DNA from: Chloranthus sessilifolius
Taxonomy: Eukaryota; Streptophyta; Magnoliopsida; Chloranthales; Chloranthaceae
Direction: 5' to 3'
Assembly (NCBI GenBank): GCA_021018995.1
Contig: CM037596.1
Span: 102,283,416 to 102,347,415 of the forward strand
Length of the DNA: 64,000 nucleotides
In this document: positions 23,587 through 35,920 of the stretch, in pieces
Numbering within the stretch: the stretch's first letter is position 1
Layout: each line of letters begins with the position of its first letter
Position numbers and translations under genes: made by a program
Notes under the pieces: generated by a model
What the model was told of the DNA's origin: nothing
The model's database searches: none
Seen by the model: only the letters and a program-made list of their open reading frames with translations

Positions 23587-23960
23587 TTTTGACGAAATCA
23601 TCATTCGTGTGTTTCATCTTTGTTTTTTGCCAATTTTTAGCCCCCCTTAATTTTGAGGCCTTCCCTTAAATTCCAACTTATCATTTTACTTTTTTCCTTT
23701 GACCAATTAGCAACACATTATTTGCCAACATACACCATGAATCCTCATTCAGGTGTTTCATCTTTGTTTTTGACCAAATCATCATTAAGGTGTAGCATCT
23801 TTGTTTTTGCCAATTTTTAGACCCCCTTTAATTTTGTGGCCTTCCACTAAAGTTCCAACTTCCAACTTCTCATTTGTTGTTTCCTTATATGGCCAATTAG
23901 CAACACATTATTTGCAAACAATGTACACCATGAATCCTCATCAGGCATTTTTTTCTATCA
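23587..23960. repeat. ~182-bp tandem duplication
   Basis: A block with GCCAATTTTTAG.., GGCCTTCC.., CCAATTAGCAACACATTATT and ACCATGAATCCTCAT occurs twice about 182 bases apart. Non-coding. Confidence 0.75.
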
Positions 23961-24239
23961 AACAAAACAACCAAATAAGGATTCAAACCAGATCCTTGAT
24001 GCAACACGACTCCGATAGGGAACTCAAGTATCTCTTCACGTGTAGTTCTTATACTAGTTATTGCTCCTTTCATACTTGTTTGAATAATCTCATTACGTTC
24101 ATTCAAAATCCATTTTATCATAATTCTTCTCCAAATATATAAAAATCATGGTCCGTAAACCTAAAATTTTGGACTCGACTTGCAAGGTCGAGTTAACTCG
24201 AACTCCATTAAACTCAACTAGGTGCGACTCGCTAATTTA
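23961..24239. other. Unassigned spacer
   Basis: No gene, repeat family or bounded element recognised. Confidence 0.4.

Positions 24240-24297
<58 letters not shown>
24240..24297. repeat. (TA)n microsatellite
   Basis: About 29 uninterrupted TA dinucleotides, directly abutting the MITE at 24298. Confidence 0.95.
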
Positions 24298-24299
<2 letters not shown>

Positions 24300-24734
24300 A
24301 GCCGGTTAGGTCCTCCAATGGAGGACGGTGACCGTCCTCCAAGTTCCACGTGGAGCACAAGTGGAAAGTTTAGATCAATATTAAAATAAAATAAAATTGG
24401 AAAATAAATTTTAAACCCATATGTCAAAGTTTGACAGTTTTCATTGGTCCACAATGGAGGACGGTGACCGTCCTCCAAGATCCACGTGGAGCACAAGTGG
24501 ACAGTTTAGATCAATATTAAAAAAAAATAAAATTGGAAAATAAATTTTAAACCCATAAGTCAAAGTTTGACAGTTTTCATTGGTCCACATTTCACGATTC
24601 AAAATATACACGGTGGAGATGAGTTTTTAATTATTATTTTTTTTCAAAGATGATCTAAGCAATGCAGTGGAGCTCCACGTGGAAGGTTGGAGGACGATCA
24701 CCGTCCTCCCATGGAGGACGAAGGCCTTTTCCAT
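24298..24734. mobile_element. MITE bounded on both sides by TA repeats (Micron-like)
   Basis: Inverted ends GGTCCTCCAATGGAGGACGG and GTCCTCCCATGGAGGAC enclose about 435 bp; (TA)n runs flank it directly on both sides (24240-24297, 24735-24756). The left arm including GGACGGTGACCGTCCTCC and about 110 more bases is tandemly duplicated with a 136-bp period. Insertion into or expansion from TA is the behaviour described for rice Micron-type MITEs; that assignment is inference. Confidence 0.7.
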
Positions 24735-24756
24735 ATATATATATATATATATATAT

Positions 24757-25286
24757 TGTATAAATATAAAAAATATTTTTAAATGAAAAAAATTAGAAAA
24801 AACAACATATGAGAAAAAGGAGAGATATTGGTTAAATGGGTTAGTTTAATCTTTTAAAAAAGATAATTCTCAAAAGTCAAAACCTTATCTCATGAAAATA
24901 TTTTATTTCTAAGGGTAGTTTACGTTTCTTGTTTGCATCATCCTCACGAAATCTCGTGTCGAGTAAATCCGGCCAAGTTGTTGATTTGTTGTGTTTTAGA
25001 ACTATGACAAAAGTCCTCTATAGCATCCCTCCTGTCAATATTTCAGTAACTTGCATCAACAAAAAAATTGCTCTAGTTGCAACTTTTTTGACATATATAA
25101 AGTGGCTTGCTGAATTATTTGACTCGACTTAGATGCTATACTTCACTAGTATCTCTAGTCTCATGGTATGAGTGATAAGTTTAAGATCTTGATAGTTGGC
25201 ACAAATTTGAAATTTGTATTGTTATTTTTGTTATATATATATATATTTATCAGTAGTTTTGGATATCTCATTTGTTCTTATAAAAA
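24757..25286. other. AT-rich spacer
   Basis: No gene or bounded element recognised; a short (TA)n lies at about 25233. Confidence 0.5.
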
Positions 25287-25709
25287 GGTAAATCCACGTG
25301 TTCTCTGAAAGCTCCCACACATGCAACCCCTTAAAACCCGTTGATTGCGTCGGATTTGATGATGGAGATCGTGTTTCACCCCGATCTTCCAGACAATGGA
25401 TCTTGAGATCATTTCGCACCTATCAGACAGTTAGTTTTGGATTCCACATGTCACAGATCCCCAAAAATTGCCCCTTGTGCGCAATGGCACACATCACGCT
25501 CAAACTTGATTTTAGGGCCATATTTTGGGGATATGTGATGTGGAATAAAAAACTGACCGTTTGATAGGTGCAACATGAGTTCAAGATCCTTTGTGTGGAA
25601 GATCTGGGGTGAAACACAATCTCCATTATCTGATCCGACAATCAATGGTTTTTAAAGGGTTCCGATGTAGGCGCTTCAGAGAACATGTCAGCGTGTTTAG
25701 AGCTACCCT
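25287..25709. mobile_element. Foldback MITE M1, copy b
   Basis: Carries the M1 core twice in inverted orientation (GATGGAGATCGTGTTTCACC at left; its mirror ..AACACAATCTCCATTATC at right). It has ends TTCTCTGAAAG / CTTCAGAGAAC and an outer right terminus GAGCTACCC. The hairpin layout is the same as at 17458-17891. Confidence 0.8.
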
Positions 25710-26940
25710 TGCTTTCTCCATTCTGTGGACATTTTTCTTGTTCTCAATACCTTTGTGAACAATTTGCTACTAAAATCCCCACCCTTGATCACAAGCTAGA
25801 CCTCCATAGGTATATCCCATATGGTCCTAATTTTTTGATTTTATTTGTATTTATTAAGACTGATTTGACTTACCTATGCTTCAAATACTTATTAATTATC
25901 CCTTGATTTACCGTTTTTGCTTTACTTTTCTCATGTATTCTGTTTACATCTTTTCTACGTATTCTTTATCTTGTTTTCTTTCATCAAGACCATTTGATCT
26001 TCATTCTTGATGTATCTTTTCTGGTCTATGTTTCTAGTTTGCCTCTATCTCTCCTTGGCAAATTTGTAGATATCTTTCATCCCAACTTGGCATATAAATT
26101 ATCATATGTTTAATACTTAACTTCACTCACAGCTTCCTGACGCAAAATGCCATTGCTTTCTGGCATTAATCAACAAGAATAAAGAAATAGGATGCTAGAT
26201 AAGATTAGAGAGAGAAGATATACTATTCTTGTTTTTCTATCAAAATTGTAAAACAGTCTACTAATCTATCATATCACCAAAAGTTCTAAAAATATCGCAC
26301 AAATAGCCTTTAAATAAACCTACACCAGGAATAGATAGGTTTTGTATATGAAATAACTACTTACTTAACAAAGGTTAACACCTAATAAAAACTATGAAAA
26401 TAAATGGAAGTCCAATGTGTTGAGAGTCAGGACTCGTGGTTTTCTTCTCCACAACAAATCTGGCGTACCTCTAATTTCTCTTAAATAATAAGTCAATACT
26501 ATTTCTTCGAAAACTTTTGTGCTCAAGTTCTCTTAATTAATTTCTCACGATATATTGTTATATGGCAAAACTGTAAATATAAATGCTCCATTCTTTTCTC
26601 TATTCATAACCAGCCACTCTACGTAACCTTTCTAATATCTCATGAGATTTTAAGATTGTAGGAAACCACCACTTTTCTTTCAACCACTCAACATAGCACA
26701 ATAAAACTCCTAATTTTTCTTTACAAAGAATCCCACTGTATTTTGTCAACCAACTGCAAGCCAGCTTTAATTCCTACTTTTCTTTGACTTTTAGTTGAAT
26801 GGCCAACCAATGACAACTTTCTTCCCTATGTGATAGGTGATTTAAAACAAATCTTAACCTCCTAAAATTTTGGCGAGAAAGCCATTAAAACTCAATGAAT
26901 CTAAATTGGTTTACTGTGGGCCTTCATTTGACTTCCTGCT
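25710..26940. other. AT-rich intergenic spacer
   Basis: No coding sequence, tandem repeat or bounded element recognised. Confidence 0.4.
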
Positions 26941-27386
26941 TATGCCGGCCCAACGGACCCTTCTTATAAATCCTTCTAAAAACCTAATATTTTTTCCTTC
27001 TTCTTCCTCTTCTTCAATTCTTCTTTTTTCCTAGTCTCCTTCTAACTTCTTTCTTTGCCAACTAATATCTTTTAAGATCCATCATACTTCCTATTTTTGT
27101 TGTTCTTGAAAGCATGTCTTCTTGGCAATAGGCTGTTGGATCTCTGCACTGCACCACGACGTTTCTTTACGCGTATCACTCTTTCGTTTGGCTTTCCCAA
27201 GCACCATTTTGGCAATTTATTTTAATACAATCCACCATTTGTTCTCACATATCATTCAGTTTCATTCAGTTCGACACAACAATTCTACACTTTTTGGTTC
27301 ACCGGTTTTTCCTAAAATGTCGTTTTCCTTTCTCCATTTAAGTTAAGTTTTCTATCTTAATTGTAATCATACCAACTAGCTTCAAG
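26941..27386 (+). promoter_or_regulatory. Candidate promoter and untranslated first exon of the 28719 gene
   Basis: GGCCCAAC (26947) is of the plant site-II/TGGGCC kind. It is followed by a TATA box TATAAAT at 26965-26971, then a pyrimidine-rich leader (TTCCTTCTTCTTCCTCTTC) and a donor CTTCAAG|GTGAGATG at 27386. That would give an untranslated exon spliced to the exon starting 28673. Evidence is motif-level only; the stretch could also be a retroelement leader. Confidence 0.4.
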
Positions 27387-27499
27387 GTGAGATGATCCAT
27401 GGCTCGTTCTTATGTTAATAATATGTTAGCTTTTTTATTAGTTTTAGTCTGATTTGTGCATTGGGCATGCCCCTTATGATCTCTTGTTATTTTTTTTTT

Positions 27500-27513
27500 G
27501 TTATTATTAGTAT

Positions 27514-27549
<36 letters not shown>

Positions 27550-27575
27550 TATTATTATTATTATTACTGTTTGAT
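27500..27575. repeat. (AAT/TTA)n microsatellite
   Basis: Interrupted runs of AAT and TTA triplets; open frames over it are repeat artefacts. Confidence 0.9.
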
Positions 27576-28089
27576 GTACTTAATTGATTTCTGTTTTTTT
27601 TTAATATGTACATTTTCTAGTTGATTTGGTTCGTGAAAACTTAAATAGCCACATTCGAGGTATTCACTTAAATGTTAAAGCCCCAGAGTTGTTAAAATTC
27701 CCATAATGGTTTAATAACTCTGCAAGGTTTCGGCCTCAGCCGAGGAAATTAATACTTCTATTGTGCTCCTTAATGAGGTTGGTTTTCTTGTCAAATTATG
27801 TGTCCAACCTCAGCCGATCCAAGAAATGAAACTATGGCATATAGCAACATTACATGATAAAATAAGGGCAACATTTTTTGTTCTTCTTCTTATTGGTCTA
27901 CCTTAATTTTGTTTTCTGCTTGCACGCTCTTGGGCACAAGAGCAACCTTGTCTTGTCAATTTTGTTTTTGATAGGTAAGCAGGGCTTGACACCTGCGACC
28001 TTGAGGTTGCAATATTGCCTTCTCTTTGTTTATTTTGACATAGTAAATTTCACTATTATATAAAAATATAAAATACAAGAAAGATTGGT

Positions 28090-28390
28090 TCTTATTTTGT
28101 TACTTGGAATGATTTCAGTTTAGGGGATTGTACTATTTTGGTCAGTTTGTTTATAAAAAACCTTTTGGTTTTGCCTATTTTGTACTATTTTGTTCATTAA
28201 AATCATTATTTTTAGCTTGCAATATATTATGATCTACGTTTTTATATTTTTTTGATTTTTTTTTTAATTTCCTTGATTCGTTTCGACTTTGACTGAATTT
28301 GATCACTATTTGCCCTCTTTTCCCTACTTAAACCCTTACCGATTTATTGCCAACTCCTGACTTTGTGACTATGCTCTATGTATGCGATTA
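28090..28390 (+). repeat. Dispersed repeat R3, copy 1
   Basis: Phrases TTTTGTTCATTAAAATCATTATT.., GATTTATTGCC[A/G]ACTCC and CTTTGTGACTAT recur at 30230-30480 in the same orientation and at 34360-34740 inverted. Termini not resolved; non-coding. Confidence 0.65.
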
Positions 28391-28672
28391 TTGTGAATAT
28401 TCTGTTAAATCTTTTTTTGATTGGTGGCATTTACTTTTTCCAATATTTTAATACTTTTCCTTTATGTTTGCCTGGAGAGGTTGATATGCTGTTTGGGATT
28501 GAGCAGGGTCATTATCATAAATTGAAGTAACCTGGGAATGGAGTTATATTTCCTCTTCTAGGAATCTACGGGGTTTTTATTTATTTATTTTTGTATAATA
28601 ATATTAGTTCGTTCTTGGTTTTCTTATGTTGAACTAAGTTTTGTGGGGCCTGTGGACATTTCCTGTGTACAG

Positions 28673-28874
28673 ATGAGGAGTATCATATTGGAATAAGAAT
28701 CAACCAGACCCTTTTGAAATGGCTCAGGAAGTAGAGAACAAACTTGGAAATCTGTTTCAGGGAGGCTTATCTATGTTCAGTATGGATTTGAAATCTACAG
28801 GAATGACCTGGGTTGACAATGTATACCAGAAACTGGAAGCTATGTGCCAGGAGGTAGAAAATATAATGATTCAG
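28673..28874 (+). CDS. Coding exon 1 (with 46 nt of 5' UTR)
   Basis: Acceptor TCCTGTGTACAG precedes 28673, so an untranslated exon must lie upstream. The exon opens with a short upstream reading frame ATGAGGAGTATC.. of seven codons (MRSIILE) that stops before the main ATG at 28719. It codes 52 residues and ends ATTCAG|GTAAGT in phase 0. Confidence 0.85.
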
Positions 28875-31800
28875 GTAAGTAATTTTTTTTGTTATTTTCC
28901 TGTTGCAGTTTGTTTTGGAAATAGTTCTCCTTTTTCCTACCTGTTAATTTGAGGTTTCCATATTTTCTAATTTTAATGTCCATGCTACTGTGGCAACGTA
29001 GTCAACGAGAGCATTCAATGATTTATTTAGGCTTGTGTTACTACCACACCACTTTACGTTACATTCACCTCACTTAAACAAATGAAAATTCGTTGACTGT
29101 TTTAATCAGAAGATGGAGATCGCTTTTTTTGGCTCAATCTTCCACACAATAAATCTTGAGATCATAGGCCTACCATCAGATGGTCAGATTTTGATTCCAT
29201 GTGGCACACATCCCAAAAAGTGAATGTGATCATAGTGTAACATCAAACTTGGGTTGAGTTCACTTTTTGGGTTACGCGCCACATGGAATCAACATTTGAC
29301 CTTCTTGTAGTACTAGTAGGTCCATGATCTCTAGATCTTTTTGTGGAAGATTGGGATGAAAAACGATCTCCATCTTCTGATTTAAAGCAGTCAGCTAATT
29401 TTTTCCTTTGTTTAAGTGGAGTTGGCTGTAACATAAAGTGGTGTGGTAGCAACGCCAGCCTCTATTTATTATTTTTTGTTTCTCATCCTAACAGTGTGAT
29501 CCTCCCTTCTTATTTGTAGGAAATTCTTTATAATAAATTAAAATGCTTTCTTTGACAGGAAACTTCGAAGCTTGTCGAAAACCAGGCACAAACAGTTGGT
29601 TTAAATGTTAAAAAATTTTGTGCTGAAATTGTGCAAGATTTGATTCCTCCTTCTGCAGGCTCCGGTAAGGAGTCGGCTTCGGACTTATCTTCAAAGCCCG
29701 ATGTTACCGTTGTGACATGTAAAAACTCAAAGGTAGGCCTTGGCGATTATTCCGTAAATGATAAGCCAACACAAGGGGAGTTGGAGATATCTGATTCCTC
29801 AAAGATGGATTCGAGCCCAACATCATTACCCGAGCGACCCCGAGATGAAATTTATGAAGCATGCAATGCACAGATTAAGAGTTCAATCCCGAACTCAGTT
29901 GAAGCTACGGAACATAATTCCGCCGAAAAAGGAGGAAAAAATTGGAATAATGGGGCTGATATGGTTGGATTTGTTGCTGGTGTTTCGAGTGCGCTTCCAT
30001 TTCCGGAATCAGTTCCGTCATTTGTGTGCTGTGAAGACAAAGTAGAGGAAAAGGGATTGGTTCAGTCTGGTGGTGTGTTATCAACAGAAATAAATGGTAT
30101 CTGCTTTCCCTGTTTTACCATGAAGTTAGTATAGAGTTTCTGACCCTTTACTGTCAAGCATAGTCAAAAGTGTTTCCGATTTTTTAAAAAAATCGGAAAA
30201 AGTCGGCGACTTTCGGCGATGTTTATGATGTTGTCCTTTTTCTTTTTCCCTTATACTTAAAGGGAAACAAGAGTTTTAGGCTTTGTACTAATTTGTCATA
30301 AAAAACCTGTAAGGTTTACCTATTTTGTTCATTAAAATCATTATTGTTAACTTGAAATATTTTTATATTTTTATATCCCCCCCATTTTTTTCCAACTTTG
30401 ACTGATATTTGCCAATTTTTCACCGACTTAGACCCTTGCTGATTTATTGCCGACTCCCGCTTTGTGACTATTGTAAAATCATCGAACCTTGGAAAGTTCA
30501 CAGCGATTTATGAGCGTGCAAATCAGTGAAGTACAGGTTTGCATTTTAGGATAAGGAGATTGACCTGTTCACACGTGAGTGTGAACAGGTCGCGTGTGAA
30601 CAGGTCGGTTACTCTAAACCAACTCGTTATCTCTACAGTTTCCCTTTGCATTCTTGGTGTTAATATTGGCTGTAAATGCTGCATGACAGACAACTTCATA
30701 TCCGCAGAGATAGTGTCTCTGGTGAGATCTTCTGGAAATGGACATGAGCAGCATTGTGGACCTTCTGTATTAGACGATTTTCTCCCTCCACAAGAAATTG
30801 CTGGTATACAAATTGCAGCCTTTCTTTTCCTTTTTTCTACTTTCTTCATCACTTATTCATATAATTCTGTTGCATCCACCTTGTGATTCAATATGTAGTG
30901 TTTTAGCACAAGTCTTATGCCTAGTATCCAAACAAAGCCGATACCGATACGTATCGGTTTCGTCGAGAACCCATCCTGATACAGGTATCGGAGTGGTATA
31001 CGGGTCAGTATCAACCGATACTGTCTTGGTGTCGGCCGATACCAAACCTTTTTCTATTTTTTAAACTTTTTTTTTTTTTTTCAAAAATAAAAATGAAAAT
31101 CGACCGATTAAGTATTGGCGATACCGATGCTGATACCTTGGTCTTAAGTTTCAAGACGGGCTTTCTTGGATATATGTCGATTCAATTATTATTGCGTTTT
31201 AGCACAAGTCCTTCATTGCCTCTTTTATTGTTACTAGTAAAAAGGCACGTGGACATTAGGACCTTTAAATCATACATAAATCAATCAAAAACGACCTAAA
31301 ACTCATTACAATAATCCAGTTCATTGAATCTCCATCTACGCCCAATAAACCAGATCACAAAATCAAAAAATGAATCCGATCGTTTTCGGTTTGGTTTTAT
31401 TTTTATTTTTCGATTGATCTGATTACAATTGGGTTCAGAGTTCTTTAATGGAGAAGAAGTTAGGAGATAAATAAAGCAGTTTAGGTTATAATGCTCTGGT
31501 ATAGAATTTTAAGAACCATGATCATAAACATCAATTGCGAGTCAACATAAGGTCATCTGATCAATGGTGATACATCATCTTTACAATCAAAACTTTCAAC
31601 CAATGCTACCCAAATAGATGAGATAAGACTATGATGATGATGCATGTTTCCACTTTAATCGTTTGAATTCTTGAGAATCCGATTTGTTTGTTAGGATGGG
31701 ATGAGTTGAATGAAAATATTAAATATATATTAGGTACCTATATTTGCACCCATCAAATCTTGGATAGCTCCGACATTGAAAATAATTGACTGATTTGAAT

Positions 31801-33741
31801 TAGAAGATGATGATTGTTTTTCGTCTCAATCTTACACTCTCCTCTTTGATCTAATAAAATTACTTTTACCAATTAAAAACAAAAAACCATTTCAAAAATA
31901 AAATTTCCAACTTTCCTTAAAAAGAAATAAAAAAATTCCTAAAACTTTTATGTTGCTCACATTATATATAGAATGTTCCGCTAGTTTTCTAAATGATAAA
32001 GGAATAAATGGGAAGCACATCATAAATTTTGATCCCGCATAACCGCTCTTAACCACTAAATCTAATTAAATATTGGTTGACGGTGACGATCCGAACCCAT
32101 ATGCCACCAATATTATCCGGTTCCGGGCTTAGGTCCTCGCCCCAATTTTGTTCTTCGCATAGGCATTACGTTTCGTCGTTCCCACCCAAAACACGTCATT
32201 ACATGAAAGGGTTGGTTGCACCTCTAGCCTAGGCACTGGACTTCTCTATTTCCGATGTGGGATATTACAAACCGCCCACCTTATGGAAGAGTCGTCCTCA
32301 ACTCTGATACCGTTCTGTGATGACTTAGAGCCACATGCCAACGATATTGTATTTTATTCCTGCATAGGCGTTGCGTTTCATATATGGTAAAAAATCGGGT
32401 CAAATAGCTCAAATATCTATCGGCTCATACCCCGTCATATCGGCCCATATGTATCTGATATAAATCGGATAAAATATCCTCTGTAAATATTTATTATTTT
32501 TTAATATATTTTTTAAACTTTTAAAATAAAGAAAGGGTATTAAATATTGGCTTGGAACTTAGCTGACATCAATCAAACAGCAATTGGGTGCACTGGTGTG
32601 CACTATTCCTATATCTAAGTGGACGTAAACCATCCGATCGGTGAATTTTAATATCAGCCATCAAAATTAAGAGCAACCGTTGGTATTAGAGTGCATAGAT
32701 CGGATGGTTCGAATCTCTCAAAAAGTGTGATTTTTGGATCTATAGCCCTTCAATTGATGATAAGTTAAATGATGGTCAGGATAGTCAGTCCCATGATAAT
32801 GGCTCATGACCGAGATTTAAACACTAAATGGTGTTTAAATGATCTTCCACCATTAAACTCTGCATTGAAGTGTGATTTATTATTGTGCCATGTGACACAC
32901 ATCTATGATCAATCTAAATTGCCCAAGCGGCAATCCATCCTTGGAACATGTCTCAGCCAAAGGATCAGACTTCTAAGTGGATGTAAACCATCCGATCGGT
33001 CGGTGAACTTTAATATCAACCATCAAACTTAAGAGCAGTCGTTGATATTAGAGTGCACATATCAGATGGTTAGAATCTCCCTAAAAGTGTGATTTTTGGA
33101 CCTATGCCCTTCAATTGATGGCAAAAAACTTTTACGGTATGGATTTCCAAGATCATAAGCCAATAAATGGTGTAAGATCGTTTAAACACCATTTGGTGGA
33201 GGTCCCCGCCCGAGCAATAATCTATCAGCAACCATGTATAATGCGACACCTCGAGATGCGCGTAGAGCGTAGGAAGAAATAGGTGGTCGAAGGAAGACAA
33301 CACGTGCCCTTCCATCTGCACATGCGAGAGCTTTTTGGTGTTGAGGGTGTCTCTGTCTACAACCTTGAGAGCGAAGGCGGCAGAGGAATACACGGCTGAG
33401 ATTGTCGTTGTCGATGTGGCGGGTGAGTTTGAGGTGGCGGAGATGGAGAGAACCGTCGGATGAGAGGTTGGTTGCGGCGTGGATTGCTGATTAAGGTGGG
33501 TCGGTTTTCAGGTGGGGTCGTTGGGTTCCTGCGCAGGAGATGCAGGGTTTGGTGAGGCTGAGGCTGCTTCGTGCGCTGGAGGAGGTGAAGGTGCGGGCGG
33601 TGGAGGTGGTTGAGGCGTAGCTTGTGAAGCTGAAGTCGAGGTCGGTGTCTGATGGGAAAATGGTGTCGTCTGATGGGAAAATGGTGCCTTCTTCCATGGC
33701 TCTGCTATTGGGTGTTAGAGGAGACGTGGTACTTAGTTATA

Positions 33742-33810
<69 letters not shown>

Positions 33811-35852
33811 TATTTTTATTGAGTTTGGTTGACCCATGATTGCCATTAAAATATAGGTGTTGGTGGTTCGGAGAATTGAAGGTCGACGAAGCCGGCTTGG
33901 GGTCATATAAAGATATAGAGGTTAGGGGCATTTTAGACATGAAAAATTGACAGAAACTATATTTACTTTTATATAGTAGTAAGGATTATCTTTTGATTTG
34001 CAGAAAATAGAAAGATAATAAGAAAAAACAGAAATATAAGAAAGTTAAAATAAACTAGAGAAAAATTAGAAAATTGACCAAAAAATATAGTAGTAAGGAT
34101 TATCAACTGTTTGCCTGTTGGGAACAACATGTCCAATTCTGGATGTTAACGTTATGTTACACAACGCTATAATAAAATGCTTCAAAAATTAATTAAATTA
34201 TCTTCATAATTGATCATCCTCGTCCATGCACTGGATTGGCCTTGCCATCATCTCTGCCTTCCTTGTCGGTGTTGTCACCTTCCTCGTCCTTTGGGTGATC
34301 CACAATGACAACTTTACATCTTTACCTTCACCCATTAATGAAATTCAAAGCATAGTCACAAAGTCGGGAGTTGGCAATAAATCGGTAAGGGTCAAAGTCG
34401 GGAAAAAACGGCAAAAATGGTCAAAGTCGAAAAAGATCGGGGAAATAAAAAAATTCAAAACAATATAAAAAGTATATTATAATATATTTAAAGTTAAAAT
34501 AATGATTCTAATGAACAAAACAGTACAAAATAGGCAAAACCTAAAGGCGTTTTATGAACAAACTAAACAAAATAGTTCAAAACATAAAGATTTTTTCCCC
34601 TTATAAGTGGAAGCAAAGAAAAAAATTGGCCGACATCACAAACATCGCCAATTAATCAGCAATAAAGTCGGGATGACTGCAACTTTTTTTGTTTTTTTGA
34701 CCGGAAATTTTTTGACTATGATTCAAAGAGGATCAAATTTGAAACTATGTCAGAATTAGAATTTAGAAGTTAAAAGTTAGGGAAGATTCTCCAGACCGTC
34801 ATTAAAACACCAATGGTTTGAGATGCGAGTAATCCGAACCATCAAAGTGGTAGATCATTAGATTTAAGTGCAACAGGCTCAAAAAGTGTTTTTGGGAGAT
34901 TTAAACCAATTGATCTGTTGACTGTTTTATCAACCGTTGTTTTAGTTTTAATGACTGAAATTAAATTTTGTCAATCGGGTGGTTCACATCCACTTATTGG
35001 CATGTTTCATTGGGCTGAGACATATTTAGACATATTTAATGACTGAGACATATTTCAATGGTAGATTGCCACTTGGGGAATTTAGATTGATCATAGATGT
35101 ATGACACAATGCATAATGATAAATCACACTTCAATGGTGTGAGATAAAAAGAGACATTTTTATGGTGTAAGATCATTTAAAGTTCTAAACACCATTCGGT
35201 TTTAATATGTCAGTCAGGAACCATTATCCCTAAAATTTAACATGAAGCATAGAAGTTGTACTCTCGAGAGTTGAGAAGACTTCCTCTTATGAGTAGCAGA
35301 AGGTAGGCTAGATTGGCTGACTGACTGTCACTGACATTTGAATCCTCAATCAGCTTGATGACAATGGTATTAAAAGAAATATCACCAAGCCAGCTGGGCT
35401 GTCCACTTGCTGGGCCTGAAAATCAGACAGAATTAATTTTCTGGGCCAGACAAAATATTTCATCATTTTGCCTAGAGGCCCAACCCACCCCATCAACTAC
35501 GCCCGTTTATACCAATTTGGGCTGAGCCTGGTTGTACCCTGTTAGGCCAGATTAATAAACAGGCTGGGGCTGCTGGGCTCGATCCAGGCTTTTGGGTCCA
35601 ATTTTAAGTCCTTACCAGAGCCTGGCCTATTGATTGCCCTAACAAGCCATTTGGGATTTGGTAAAACAAGTGATCCTCACTTCCTCAGTAATCCCATCAT
35701 CATTAGAATTGATATAGTCTGCCTTTGCCTTTTGTCCTGATTCTTCTCTTTGAGCTTCATATAATGCGTACTCTATAGAAGAGCATTTAACTTCTGTTGT
35801 TCCAAACTTTTCTCCTTCTGTATTCATCCATCAAATTAATAAGAAGAAATCA

Positions 35853-35920
<68 letters not shown>

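Noticed and set aside
29631-30134. Stand-alone 167-codon ORF ending at 30134
   Set aside because: It is exon 2 of the five-exon gene read past its donor at 30097; the upstream part to 29559 is also coding and exons 3-5 join in phase.
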